A stretch of DNA of 64,000 nt from DAOPZJ01 sp964587625 (GTDB lineage Bacteria > Bacillota > Clostridia > Oscillospirales > JAKOTC01), in NCBI GenBank assembly GCA_964587625.1, contig CAZPLU010000007.1, positions 1-64,000 of the forward strand, in the 5' to 3' direction. Under the pieces are notes generated by a model. The model saw only the letters and a program-made list of their open reading frames with translations. It ran no database searches and was not told where the DNA came from. This document shows, piece after piece, positions 50,611 through 59,842 of the stretch. How positions within the stretch are numbered: position 1 is the first letter of the stretch; each line of letters begins with the position of its first letter. Position numbers and translations under genes: made by a program.

Positions 50611-51798
50611 TCACACTGTGATGATGTCCGTCCCGCCGCCGGTGACGCATTCGCTGTGTCCGGTTTTGACAATGTAGGTGTCCTCGACGCCGACCGTCCC
50701 GACGCCCGGCAGCCCGCATTTCGGCTCGACGGCGAAAACCATGTTTTCCTGTAACGGCTCGTCGAAGCCCCGCGCAATCACGGGCAATTCGTTGACGTGC
50801 AGCCCGATCCCGTGTCCCAAAAACTTCACACTCTGCTTGTACCCCATAAAACCCGCCGAGAGTTCGGGCGGCAGAGTTTCGGTGAGTTTTGTGTAAATCC
50901 GGGACGGAACCGCCCCCGCGACCAGCATTTCGGCGCACCGTTTTTCGATGTCCAGACAGGCGCGGTGGACTTTTATAACCTCGGGATCGGGCGTTTTCCC
51001 GAACGAATAGACCTGCGTCTTGTCGCTGTGGTAGCCGTCGATTCCGAACCCGACGTCTGCGAACACCAGATCGCCCTTTCGCAGCTTCCGCTCGCGGCTG
51101 CCCAGTCCCGGGGAGACCGCGCTCATACCGCGCATGCCGCCCGGCCCGTCGAAATTGGTCGGGTAGACCGCGTTTTCGCCGAAGCCGAGCTGCCCCGCGA
51201 CCGCGTCGAATTGGAACATCGAAAACCGCGTCACGCCGTGAAAGCCCAATTTCATCATGACCGCAAACAGTTCGCCGTGGAATTCCGCCTCGCTGATGCC
51301 CTCTCGCAGCAGGGTCGGAACGATTTTTCCCAATAAAATTTGATGTTGCTCTCCCGAACGGCGGATTAAGTCGAGTTCGTACGAACTCTTGACCGCGCGC
51401 CGCGCCGAGATCACCGGCTCGAACGGCAGGATTTTATCGATTTTAAAATGCTTTCTAAACCGCTCCAGCATCGCCACCGGCACGGTCTCGACCTCGAGAT
51501 AGGTCGCGCCGAAATCGGGCGGCAGCACCTGTAACATATCGCGGTAGGACCCCATCGGATAAATGATGTCCAGCGGGCATTCGTCCTTGGCCCGCTCGAC
51601 GCTCTTGCGCACAAACAGATAAGCGCTTCCGCCCCGTTTCAAGATCAAGACGGCGTCCTGCATGGTCCCGGTCAGGTAATATTGATTGATACGCCCCGCG
51701 ACAAGAGCGGTCTCGAAGTCGGGGTTCGCCTCAGCCAGCGCCCCGATCAATTTTTGAATGCGCGTTTCCAGTTCGGTTTTCCATTTGGCTTGATTCAT
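50611..51798 (-). CDS. M24 family metallopeptidase (Xaa-Pro aminopeptidase-like)
   Basis: A 395-residue pita-bread peptidase. Metal ligands are visible: the two Asp of DVGFGIDGYHSDKTQVYSFG, the His in FLGHGIGLHVNELP, and the Glu residues in FAVEPKCGLPG and GTVGVEDTYIV. The N-terminal ~150 residues form the creatinase-type domain. It likely removes N-terminal residues from Xaa-Pro peptides. It is 18 bases after the uracil-DNA glycosylase gene and 21 bases before the DUF4180 gene. Confidence 0.9.
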   Translation of the reverse strand: MNQAKWKTELETRIQKLIGALAEANPDFETALVAGRINQYYLTGTMQDAVLILKRGGSAYLFVRKSVERAKDECPLDIIYPMGSYRDMLQVLPPDFGATYLEVETVPVAMLERFRKHFKIDKILPFEPVISARRAVKSSYELDLIRRSGEQHQILLGKIVPTLLREGISEAEFHGELFAVMMKLGFHGVTRFSMFQFDAVAGQLGFGENAVYPTNFDGPGGMRGMSAVSPGLGSRERKLRKGDLVFADVGFGIDGYHSDKTQVYSFGKTPDPEVIKVHRACLDIEKRCAEMLVAGAVPSRIYTKLTETLPPELSAGFMGYKQSVKFLGHGIGLHVNELPVIARGFDEPLQENMVFAVEPKCGLPGVGTVGVEDTYIVKTGHSECVTGGGTDIITV

Positions 51799-51816
51799 AA
51801 ATTATTTTACCGTTCT

Positions 51817-52398
51817 CTAAATTTTATCACCATATAACCGTTTCGCGAGCATACTCAGATCCGACAAAAACCGGCTTTCCAGGTTTGGCCGTCTTCTCAC
51901 GGCAAGCGGGTGATATGAGACCATACAGGGCAACCCCTGCAAGGCGTGCCACGACCCCCTCAAATCCTTCGCATGGAGTTCCGGGTCGCCGAACATCGTC
52001 TGAACGACCGCGTCCCCCAGACAGGCGAGCAGCTTCGGCTGCATCGTCCGTATCTGCCGCTCCAGAAACGGCCTGCTGAACGCCCGGACGGCCTCTTTGT
52101 CATACCGGCGCAGGGGTCTGCATTTTAAAAGGTAGGTCACATAGACGTCTTCGGGTGCGATTCCGACACGGTGTAAAGCCGTCTGCAGCGTCTGTCTCGT
52201 GCCGCAGACATATGCGGCGCCGTTTTTGTCTTCGCGTGCGCCCGGATTATCCAATAAAATTGCGGCGGGCGCGCCGGGGTTTCCCTCGCCCCAAATAAGC
52301 CGGGATTTGTCGGTGCATATTTCGCACGCCCGATAATCGGCGGCTTCCTCGGGCAATCTGTCCTCCTGCCAAACCGATGGCATAAAATGATCATCCAT
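51817..52398 (-). CDS. uracil-DNA glycosylase, Fe-S type family
   Basis: A 193-residue member of the UDG superfamily close to families 4/5. Cysteines in CEIC (near residue 26), LKCRPLRR and LACLGDAVVQ can hold a 4Fe-4S cluster. The first active-site motif is represented by LLDNPGAREDKNG, and the second by SYHPLAVRRR near the C-terminus. It removes uracil from DNA in base-excision repair. It leads a small minus-strand run into the M24 and DUF4180 genes. Confidence 0.86.
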   Translation of the reverse strand: MDDHFMPSVWQEDRLPEEAADYRACEICTDKSRLIWGEGNPGAPAAILLDNPGAREDKNGAAYVCGTRQTLQTALHRVGIAPEDVYVTYLLKCRPLRRYDKEAVRAFSRPFLERQIRTMQPKLLACLGDAVVQTMFGDPELHAKDLRGSWHALQGLPCMVSYHPLAVRRRPNLESRFLSDLSMLAKRLYGDKI

Positions 52399-52648
52399 AC
52401 GCGCTCCCGTCCGAAAATATTATCTTTTATCCGAACCGAAAAATGTCTTGCCCGCGCGGCGTGTTTGAAGCTTAAACCGATTCGCGTTTGAAAATCCACT
52501 CCCGATTCAGATAATATCATATCTTTCCGATTGCGTCAAAGTGAATCATGATAACCGGATATCCTCAAAATGCCCGTTCTTCATGCGAAATCCGCCCGGG
52601 CCCATCCCGAGCGGAATAAACCCGAGTCGCCGGGACGATCCTATCATG

Positions 52649-52921
52649 TCAGCGCTTCCGGTCGATTTTTTGAACCGGGTGCGACCCGTTTTCGGCGGCG
52701 TCGGTTTTTGAATCGTTTTGAAGCCCCGCCTGATCGGGGTTTTCAAATTGAAGCGGGGCGTTTTTCGCGGCCTCCTTTCGTTTTTCTTTCGCCGCAATGC
52801 GCTCACATGCCGGTAAGAGTTTTTTATTGGGCATATAATGATGCCGTTTGCAGGCGGCACAATTGCCGTGCCGCTCGCATTGTGTTCTTTTGCAGGGGCA
52901 CTGTACCTGATCGTTTTCCAT
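52649..52921 (-). CDS. small Cys-rich protein (CPC...C...C...C family)
   Basis: About 90 residues. The N-terminal half is rich in metal-like cysteines: CPCKRTQCERHGNCAACK and a later PACER, giving six Cys plus several His. This is a pattern of small conserved proteins in anaerobic Firmicutes. The C-terminal half is hydrophilic and looks disordered. GGAAG precedes ATG 52921; a GTG three codons upstream is possible. It lies just downstream of the FMN-binding protein gene. A zinc or Fe-S binding role is plausible but unproven. Confidence 0.7.
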   Translation of the reverse strand: MENDQVQCPCKRTQCERHGNCAACKRHHYMPNKKLLPACERIAAKEKRKEAAKNAPLQFENPDQAGLQNDSKTDAAENGSHPVQKIDRKR

Positions 52922-52942
52922 TCGATTCACTTCCGCACAATT

Positions 52943-53521
52943 TTATTTATATTCCCTGATTTGTATTGGATTCATAAAACCGAAACGCTCACCGTTTGTC
53001 TTGTTGTTTTTTCCGTTTGCAAGCGCGGCGCTGACCGCGCTTTGAATCACACGGCTGGAAGTTGTCGCGCCGCTCACGGCGTCGACTTCACAGGTGTTTT
53101 GCGCAATCATATCCCCGGTGATGCGCTCGGCTTTTTTCCCGAACCCGTTGTCATGTTTTAACAGGTCGATTTGAACGATCTCATGATCCCTCACTTCGAC
53201 TGCCACCTCCGCTTTCACAAGAGTTGTCTCCGCTTTTCCCCGATATATTCCGTCTTCAATCTCGTTCATATTCACTTCATATACTTTCAAGTCCTTTAAT
53301 TCTCTCTCCGTCTTGCCGTTCATCGACAAGAATGCGGCCGTGAGAATGCCCCCGAAAACGATTAAAATGAAAATCGCTTTTTTCATCGAACCCGTCCTTT
53401 TTCTTTTGCGGAGACAGGATCTGAAATATTCTTCATCCACCTGTTCGGCTTTGCAATATTCTCTGACGCCGTCATAAATATTTTTTGTTGTATTTTCACA
53501 CGCGTTTGGATCATTTAACAT
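52943..53521 (-). CDS. FMN-binding domain protein with single membrane anchor
   Basis: About 192 residues. A cytoplasmic N-terminus of ~45 residues carries DEEYFRSCLRKRKR; one membrane helix follows (KKAIFILIVFGGILTAAFL), then an outer FMN-binding domain. VDAVSGATTSSRVI contains the S-G-A-T-x-(S/T) motif to which FMN is covalently attached by ApbE. Such proteins carry electrons at the membrane. Two starts are possible: ATG 53521 (after AGAAGG) and ATG 53386 (after AAAGGA), the latter giving a conventional membrane protein. It is co-directional with and 28 bases after the MarR gene, so probably under its control. Confidence 0.8.
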   Translation of the reverse strand: MLNDPNACENTTKNIYDGVREYCKAEQVDEEYFRSCLRKRKRTGSMKKAIFILIVFGGILTAAFLSMNGKTERELKDLKVYEVNMNEIEDGIYRGKAETTLVKAEVAVEVRDHEIVQIDLLKHDNGFGKKAERITGDMIAQNTCEVDAVSGATTSSRVIQSAVSAALANGKNNKTNGERFGFMNPIQIREYK

Positions 53522-53549
53522 AATCATCCTTCTTTTGTGATGTTTTGAT

Positions 53550-53978
53550 TCATTGCTTGATGTTTTGCTCCAATTTAAGCAGACCCCTGTAAACGCCGTC
53601 CGTCAATTCGGCGTCAAACCCGGCGAAGAGCTTTTCTAAAAATTCAATTTCCCGCTTGTCGCGTTTTGCAAAGTACTCCGTGCATTTCGGCATGAGGCGG
53701 ATGCGTGACGCCCGCGCGTCCTTTTCATCCCTTGATACCGAGACAAACCCGCTTTTTTGCAAATCGGTGGCGATCCGTTTTGCGTTTTGACGCGAATACC
53801 CGATAAAATTCGCCACTTCGCTGATCGTCGGCGGCGCGTCGAATCTTGAAACGCCCAAAATGAATAACCATTGCTTGGTTGTTATGTTTTTGTCAAATTC
53901 ATCCCCGAGCACTTGCAATCTGTTTGATAAAGTGAATATTGTCCCGAAAATATAGGCCTTTTGTTGCAATTCCTCCAT
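53550..53978 (-). CDS. MarR family transcriptional regulator
   Basis: A 142-residue winged-helix protein: N-terminal dimerisation helix, then TISEVANFIGYSRQNAKRIATDLQK as helix-turn-helix (residues ~55-80) and the wing FVSVSRDEKDARASRIRL. It probably binds a short palindrome near its own promoter and controls the FMN-binding gene downstream. TGTTACATATT-like dyads appear around 54005-54050 (AACATGTTAC), a possible operator. Confidence 0.87.
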   Translation of the reverse strand: MEELQQKAYIFGTIFTLSNRLQVLGDEFDKNITTKQWLFILGVSRFDAPPTISEVANFIGYSRQNAKRIATDLQKSGFVSVSRDEKDARASRIRLMPKCTEYFAKRDKREIEFLEKLFAGFDAELTDGVYRGLLKLEQNIKQ

Positions 53979-54004
53979 CTTCTGTCCCTCCGCGGCATAA
54001 GGTA

Positions 54005-54045
54005 ATATGTTACTCTTTCTATTATACGCAACATGTTACCCTTTG
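54005..54045. promoter_or_regulatory. putative MarR operator region
   Basis: AATATGTTACT and GCAACATGTTACC lie 20-30 bases apart directly upstream of the MarR gene, with ATGTTAC repeated twice. The arrangement fits autoregulation, but the site is inferred only from position and repetition. Confidence 0.4.
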
Positions 54046-54068
54046 TCAAGGGGTGTTGAAATATTTTT

Positions 54069-54572
54069 TTAATTTTCAAAGCCGACTGATTTCACCTTTT
54101 GAAACGCCATCCTCGGCGACCGATTTAAGACATAAATGGTTCCGCAATACACAAAACCGAGCTTTTCCAGCAAACCCCTCATGGGCTTGTTGTCCTCGTG
54201 GGTGTCGATCCGGAGATTGCCCGCCTGTTCAAATGCCCAATTCAAACAAAAAGCCGCCGCTCCTTTTCCGCCCTCGGCGCTGGCGATTCGGTGCACCACG
54301 CCGCACGGCCCGTCGTCGAGCCACGCGCCGTTCTCGATCACGCGGTAGGTCGGATCGTCTTCGATATTATAATAAAAGACACAGGCGATTTCCCCGCCGT
54401 CCATGCAGACGCGGAGCTTTTGCCGCCGGATGTCTTTTTCGATCAGCTCCCGGGGCGGGTGTCTGTCTCCCCACTGCTCGCCGTTGCCGTTTGCCCGCAT
54501 AAATTTCCTCGCGGATTCGTAAATCGACATGATGACGTCGATTTCACCCATTACAGCTTTTTTGATATACAT
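54069..54572 (-). CDS. GNAT family N-acetyltransferase
   Basis: About 167 residues. IDVIMSIYESARKFMRANGN near the start and EGGKGAAAFCLNWAFEQ as the CoA-binding region, then DTHEDNKPMRGLLEKLGFVY as the C-terminal strand pair. It is of the small-molecule acetyltransferase type. ATG 54572 is preferred because GAGGAA lies seven bases upstream; the longer frame starts in unlikely sequence. It lies downstream of the terminator that closes the five-gene operon. Confidence 0.85.
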   Translation of the reverse strand: MYIKKAVMGEIDVIMSIYESARKFMRANGNGEQWGDRHPPRELIEKDIRRQKLRVCMDGGEIACVFYYNIEDDPTYRVIENGAWLDDGPCGVVHRIASAEGGKGAAAFCLNWAFEQAGNLRIDTHEDNKPMRGLLEKLGFVYCGTIYVLNRSPRMAFQKVKSVGFEN

Positions 54573-54673
54573 GTTCATTTCCTCACAAATTTGTATTGCC
54601 CCGATCAAATATAAACGGTTTTAACGAAAAATTCAATCCCCATGTCCCGGCTCATATCGGCGCAACACAAATC

Positions 54674-54700
54674 AAAAAGACCGATCCCGACAACCGGTCT
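54674..54700 (-). terminator. intrinsic terminator of the acyl-carrier/ABC operon
   Basis: Minus strand AGACCG pairs with CGGTCT around an 11-base loop, followed by TTTTT. It lies 26 bases after the condensation-type gene and closes the operon that starts at 62618. Confidence 0.75.
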
Positions 54701-54725
54701 CTTGAAACCCTTTTTATCCCGGACT

Positions 54726-56165
54726 TTATCGCGCGGCGGAAGCGGGTTCTCCGGCGGCGACGACTTCGCGCGCTCCGCGCATCAATTCCCCGATCGTGAC
54801 GTCGGGGTTTGCGATACCCGCCTCGATGATCCCGACGCTCTGCTCAAACAGCGCGTCCAAGTCCTCGGGATACAGGATTTTGACCAGATGTTCAAACTGG
54901 AAGTCGAGACCGCCCTCGAGGAAATTCGGGATGACAACGGTATACAGCGACATGATGAAACGTCCGGTGCTGTAATTGCCCATTTCGCAGACCCAGCCCT
55001 CGGGGAGATTGATCGAAAACGGGAAGCAGGAAAACATCATGGAAGACGTCCCCGAAAACATCGGTCTGTGTTCGATTTTTTTGATCTCTCTGTCCAAAAA
55101 GATCGCCCACAAATAGTCCGTGTGGCGCAGGATCAGATATTGAACCTCCTGCGTGATCGCGATTGCCTGTGCAAATGTCTTGTCCCGTGTGATCACGGTT
55201 CGCAGCGGAAGCGCGTTGACGCGGCAGCCGCCGGATCGCTTATCCGCCAGCGTGATTCTTCGGTCAAAAGCGACCATGAAATTGACATCGTCGGTCTCCT
55301 CGTTGATTTTCGAGAGATAGGTGCGCATTCCGACATAGATCACCGTCTGCAAAGGAATGCCGTTTTTTTCGCAATAGGCGAGGATCGGTTCGGCCCTTTC
55401 CCTGCTCAGGTGCTTGCTGTATTTTTTGCTTTTATCGATCAATATGGTGTTCACCGTCTCAAAGCGCCGCGTCGGATCTTTGCTTTTACGGCGAAAACGA
55501 TTGAGCAGCCGCATCCCGTCCGCCCCCGCATAAAACGACGGTCCGTTCTTCGTATAATAATCCATAAAAAAATCCCTGTGCTTTTCCTTCTCTTCCTCGT
55601 TGTCAAAAACAAGCAGGTCTTTTTTCATACACTCCTCAAACGAAGCGAGCGGCTTGGGCATCGGGGTTTTGTTTTGAAGAGCGCCGATGATTTCAAGCAG
55701 GTCGGTAAAAAACAAAAGCACCGCATACACATCTGCGATCACATGGCAGATATTTAAATAGATGCCGGTGCGCCCGTCATGCGTCCGATACAAGATGATT
55801 CGGTACATCTCGCCGCGCCGGATTTTCAGCGGGGTGCGCGCGTCTTTTTGAAGCACCGCGTCCTGCTCTTCGGCGGTCTTGCCCGTGAAATCCAAAACCG
55901 GGATATGCTCAAGCTTATATTCCGGCATAAAATATTGCATACGCTTTCCGTCGTGTTTTTGAAACCGGATGCGCATACTGTCGTTTCGCGCGATTTCGAT
56001 ATTGACCGCCTGCTTCAACAGGTCGAAATCGAGCTTTTGATTGAGAATCGTGTACAGGACGATTTGCGTGATCTCCTTGTGCAAACTGTACTGCAATTCC
56101 AAAAGTGGCAGCATCTGAGACCCGCGGATTTCATAATACTTTTTTTTAACTGCGCTTTTTGACAT
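54726..56165 (-). CDS. condensation-superfamily acyltransferase (PapA/alcohol-acetyltransferase-like)
   Basis: A 479-residue protein of the CoA-dependent acyltransferase/condensation superfamily. The catalytic motif is HVIADVY at residues 141-147, an H-x-x-x-D form without the first His and final Gly of NRPS domains, as in stand-alone acyltransferases. The C-terminal half has YSTGRFIMSLYTVVIPNF. These enzymes join an acyl or peptidyl group from a carrier to an alcohol or amine. GGGGGAAA precedes ATG 56165. It is the last gene of a five-gene operon with an acyl carrier protein, so the carrier's acyl group is the likely donor (inference). Confidence 0.82.
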   Translation of the reverse strand: MSKSAVKKKYYEIRGSQMLPLLELQYSLHKEITQIVLYTILNQKLDFDLLKQAVNIEIARNDSMRIRFQKHDGKRMQYFMPEYKLEHIPVLDFTGKTAEEQDAVLQKDARTPLKIRRGEMYRIILYRTHDGRTGIYLNICHVIADVYAVLLFFTDLLEIIGALQNKTPMPKPLASFEECMKKDLLVFDNEEEKEKHRDFFMDYYTKNGPSFYAGADGMRLLNRFRRKSKDPTRRFETVNTILIDKSKKYSKHLSRERAEPILAYCEKNGIPLQTVIYVGMRTYLSKINEETDDVNFMVAFDRRITLADKRSGGCRVNALPLRTVITRDKTFAQAIAITQEVQYLILRHTDYLWAIFLDREIKKIEHRPMFSGTSSMMFSCFPFSINLPEGWVCEMGNYSTGRFIMSLYTVVIPNFLEGGLDFQFEHLVKILYPEDLDALFEQSVGIIEAGIANPDVTIGELMRGAREVVAAGEPASAAR

Positions 56166-56190
56166 AAAATTTCCCCCTGCCTTACTGCCG

Positions 56191-59100
56191 TTATTCAACG
56201 GCTTTCAACGATTCGACCATGCTGATGCCGCGCATGCGCTTGGTCATCATCAGGTTTACAGAGACGATGTAAAACGCGGTGAGCAGACCGGCATAGAGAT
56301 AGCTTGCCGCCGCGATCTCCCCGGCGAACTTGACCATATCCGCCTCGACCGTCCGGAGCATGAACTGCGCCAAAAAATATCCGATCACACCGCCGAACAA
56401 AATCCCGACGGCGCCCATCACAAAGTTTTCTCGGAAAATATACATATTGGTCTCGCCGTGCTTGAAACCGAGCACCTTGATGGTCGCGATCTCCCGCGTG
56501 CGTTCGGAGATGTTGATGTTGGTCAGGTTGTAGACCACCACAAAAGCTAGCGCGCCCGCGGAGATCAGCATGACGAGGATGATGATGTTGATGCTGTTGA
56601 TGGTTTCGGTAAACGACGCTCTTGCCGAATCGATATTGACAATGGCAAGAATGTCGCCGCTTTTTGTCAGCCAGTCGGACACGAAGCCCCCAAAATCCGT
56701 CATTTTCGCGCTCTCGGCGCACGCGATGGAGTTGAACCGGAGGTCTTTGCCGAAGGTCTGTTCATAACGCGCGGGCGACATGTAGATGTAGTGGTAGATG
56801 TAGTTCTCCGTGACACTGCGTACGGGCAGTGTATACGGCTCCTCGTTGACGCGGAATGTGACGGCATCCCCCGCGCCGACGCCCAGCAATTGCGCCAGTT
56901 TATCGGTGATAATCACGCCCTCATCGCCGAGTTCGAGCGTTTCCCCGCTCTTTGGATCGCGCAGGGTGATCAGCCGTTCCAAGTGGGCGATTTTCCGCGG
57001 CGCCATCACAAAGACGTTTCGAATCACGGCTCCGTTTTGATCCGCTTCGACGGACACGATCTTTGAAAACAAAGTATCGCTCAGCCGCTCATCGTTTGAA
57101 AGCCGCTGCCCCAGCGCGTCCGCCTCCTCGCGCGTCAACTCCCCGGACAGCGTGAACATGATCTTGTAGCGGTTGATCTCGCCGTATTGTTTATCCACAA
57201 TCGGGTTCACGCCGTCCCGCATCCCGAAACCCGCCACGATCAACGCCATGCAGCCCGAGATTCCCAGCACCGTCATCACCAGCCGCAGCTTATAGCGGAA
57301 CAGGTTGCGCGCCGTAATCTTTTGGGAAAACGTCATTTTCGTCCAGAGTTTCTTCCAGCGTTCCATGAATATTTTCCGACCGCTCTTGGGCATTTTGGGG
57401 CGCATCAGCGCGGCGGTCGGCGTCCTCAGTTCTTTGTAACAGGAATAAAAAGCCACCATCACCGTGCATAACAGAGCGACAAACACGGAAACCAGAGACA
57501 TATTCCAGGGAACCGTGATTTCGATGTCGGGCAGCCGATAGAGCGCGTTATAGGCCCCGATGATCACCCTCGGCAGAATTTGAATGCAGACCAGCTGTCC
57601 GAGCACGCTCCCGAGGACGCAGGCGGTGGCGGAATAGACCATGTATTTGCCCGCTATCTGCGCGGACGAATACCCCAGCGCCTTGTAGGTGCCGATTTGA
57701 ATCCGCTGCTCGTCGATCATGCGGGACATGGTCGTCAGGCAGACCAGCGACGCCACCAGCAGGAAAAACACCGGGAAAATCGCCGCGATGGCGTCGATGC
57801 GCTCCGAGTCCTGGTCAAACCCCGCATAACTCTGAATGATGTCGTCGCGGGTGAACGCGTACCATTTACCGGATTCGATTTCGCTGAACATGCTTTGGAT
57901 GTTTTTGATGCGGTTCGCCCCGTCTGCAATCGAGCTTTGCGCATTGGCGAAGGCATCCAAATACTCGGCATACCCGTCATTGTATTCTTCGAGTCCCGCC
58001 GCATACTGCCGTTCAGCCGCATCGAGCTTTTCTTTCGCCTGCGCCAGTTGATCCAGTGCGGCGGCTTTTTGTTTTTCATACGCCGCCTCGCCCGCCTTGA
58101 ATTCGGTCTGGGCGGTCTCCAACAGCAATCGGTTGGTTTTCAGCTGCACACCCGCTTCATCCAATTCACTCTTTCCTCTTTTATATTCCGCCTCTCCGCT
58201 TCGCAGTCCCTCGAGCGCCAAATCCAGCTCCGCTTTGGCTTTGTCCAGTCCTGCGCGGGCAATCTCCAACTGCTGTTTTGCGGCATTCAACTCCGCCTCG
58301 GCCTCCAGCAGCTGTTTTTCGTACCCCTGCAGCATTTGAATGGCGTTTTCCAGCTCTTGCAACGCCTGCGCGCCCCGGTCTTCTGCGTTCGTGACCCGCC
58401 CGGCAGCCGCCTGAATCTGCTCCCGCAGCCGGGCGATCACTTCCGGGTCGTCCCCGCCGCTGTCCAAATACGCCTCAAGCGCCGCCTGCGCCTGTTGATA
58501 GAGCGCTTCCGCTTCCTCTTGATCGATCTCTTCGCCGTTGACGGCCTCCTGCGCCATCGCAACGGTCTGCTGCGCGGTGTTGTAGAGCCGTTTTGCCGGT
58601 TCGAATTTTTCCATGGCCTCGGTGTATTGCGTCAGCCCGCCGTTGTACAATTCCTCGTTTTTTTGGTATTCTTCCAAACCGTAGTCATATTGCGCCCAGC
58701 CGTCGTCCAGTTGCTCGCGCGCGTTTCGAAGCTTCGCCTCCCCCTCGTCATATTTGGCCAGACCGATTGCCAGCTGCGCCTTTCCCTCTGAAATCTGCGC
58801 TCTGCCCTCTTCCAGCTCCGCTTCGGCTTTTTTAAGCATGGCCTCCGCTTCAAGCGCGGCTTTTTCATATTCCTTCCGGCCGGCGTCGATTTCCGCCCCG
58901 GCCTGATCGAGTTCCGCCTTGGCTTGATCCAGTTTCAGCTTGACGTCGGCAAGCTGTCGGTCGGCTCCGCTTTTTTGCGTTGCCAGCTCATTTTCCGCAT
59001 CTTCAATCCGAGTCCGGATGTTGTATAAAAAAAGCTCATAGCTGGCACGCCCGATGATTTCGATTTGAGCCGATGCGCTTTTGATATCCGCGTCATATTG

Positions 59101-59802
59101 CTCGTCAAATGCGGAAACCCCGGCCGCGCGGCACAACAGGACATATAACTCCGTATAGCGGGTATATTTGAATTCGGCGGCGGGCAGCATGATATAATAC
59201 GAGATGGTGCCGTTTCCGATCGAGGAGGTGCCGTAGGAATACGAAATATGCTGGGGTGATTGGATCAACCCGACCACCGTGTAGTTCGTACCGGAAATAA
59301 CGGTGTCCGTGGCGGTCGGACCCGCCGCCTCGGAAAAGCGGATGATGTCGCCGACAGCGATATCCGGATCGCGCATGCGGTACGGTGCGGCGAGGCATTC
59401 CCCGGGGTTTTCGGGCATACGTCCGGCAATCAATCGAATTTGATTGAGTTTGTCCGTTCCATTCTCCAACGGCAACGCGGAGACACGGGCCACACTGTTC
59501 CCCGTCTCCTCCGAGACAATCAGGTCGGCGGAATAAGAAGGCATCACCCCCCTCACGCCGTCGAGGGCGCGAAGCGCCTCTACGTCTTTATCGTCGAAAC
59601 CGACGGTCGAAATCAGCTCCAGATCCATCAGGGAAGAGGAATTGAAATAATTTTCGGCTGTTTGCCGCATGCTGGGCGCGGTCGTCTTGACGCCCACAAA
59701 GAATCCGACGCTTAAAAAGGTGATTAAAACGATGGAAATAAACCGCTCGCGGGAGCGCAGTATCTCCCGGCGGGTGTCCTTGATCAGCGTTTTCGATCTC
59801 AT
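56191..59802 (-). CDS. FtsX-type ABC permease with a very long extracytoplasmic coiled coil
   Basis: A 1203-residue permease. The first helix is at residues ~22-40 (FISIVLITFLSVGFFVGV). An outer domain follows, then about 350 residues (~275-640) of Ala/Glu/Leu/Lys heptad sequence (e.g. AKAELDLALEGLRSGEAEYK). Two FtsX cores follow: near residues 690-810 (AAIFPVFFLLVASLVCL) and 1070-1200 (NIIILVMLISAGALAFVVVY), with another helix near 880. The plan is that of MacB/LolC-class or Bacillus-type giant FtsX permeases, which move lipids or peptides from the membrane. AGAGGGG precedes the ATG. It is 40 bases after its ATPase. Confidence 0.9.
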   Translation of the reverse strand: MRSKTLIKDTRREILRSRERFISIVLITFLSVGFFVGVKTTAPSMRQTAENYFNSSSLMDLELISTVGFDDKDVEALRALDGVRGVMPSYSADLIVSEETGNSVARVSALPLENGTDKLNQIRLIAGRMPENPGECLAAPYRMRDPDIAVGDIIRFSEAAGPTATDTVISGTNYTVVGLIQSPQHISYSYGTSSIGNGTISYYIMLPAAEFKYTRYTELYVLLCRAAGVSAFDEQYDADIKSASAQIEIIGRASYELFLYNIRTRIEDAENELATQKSGADRQLADVKLKLDQAKAELDQAGAEIDAGRKEYEKAALEAEAMLKKAEAELEEGRAQISEGKAQLAIGLAKYDEGEAKLRNAREQLDDGWAQYDYGLEEYQKNEELYNGGLTQYTEAMEKFEPAKRLYNTAQQTVAMAQEAVNGEEIDQEEAEALYQQAQAALEAYLDSGGDDPEVIARLREQIQAAAGRVTNAEDRGAQALQELENAIQMLQGYEKQLLEAEAELNAAKQQLEIARAGLDKAKAELDLALEGLRSGEAEYKRGKSELDEAGVQLKTNRLLLETAQTEFKAGEAAYEKQKAAALDQLAQAKEKLDAAERQYAAGLEEYNDGYAEYLDAFANAQSSIADGANRIKNIQSMFSEIESGKWYAFTRDDIIQSYAGFDQDSERIDAIAAIFPVFFLLVASLVCLTTMSRMIDEQRIQIGTYKALGYSSAQIAGKYMVYSATACVLGSVLGQLVCIQILPRVIIGAYNALYRLPDIEITVPWNMSLVSVFVALLCTVMVAFYSCYKELRTPTAALMRPKMPKSGRKIFMERWKKLWTKMTFSQKITARNLFRYKLRLVMTVLGISGCMALIVAGFGMRDGVNPIVDKQYGEINRYKIMFTLSGELTREEADALGQRLSNDERLSDTLFSKIVSVEADQNGAVIRNVFVMAPRKIAHLERLITLRDPKSGETLELGDEGVIITDKLAQLLGVGAGDAVTFRVNEEPYTLPVRSVTENYIYHYIYMSPARYEQTFGKDLRFNSIACAESAKMTDFGGFVSDWLTKSGDILAIVNIDSARASFTETINSINIIILVMLISAGALAFVVVYNLTNINISERTREIATIKVLGFKHGETNMYIFRENFVMGAVGILFGGVIGYFLAQFMLRTVEADMVKFAGEIAAASYLYAGLLTAFYIVSVNLMMTKRMRGISMVESLKAVE

Positions 59803-59842
59803 GCCCGCCCCTCTTTTGACACGGCCCGGATCGTCCTGCGGC

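Noticed and set aside
54726..56165. Nonribosomal peptide synthetase module
   Set aside because: There is a stand-alone condensation-type protein but no multidomain adenylation-carrier module; the motif lacks HHxxxDG and no thioesterase is present.
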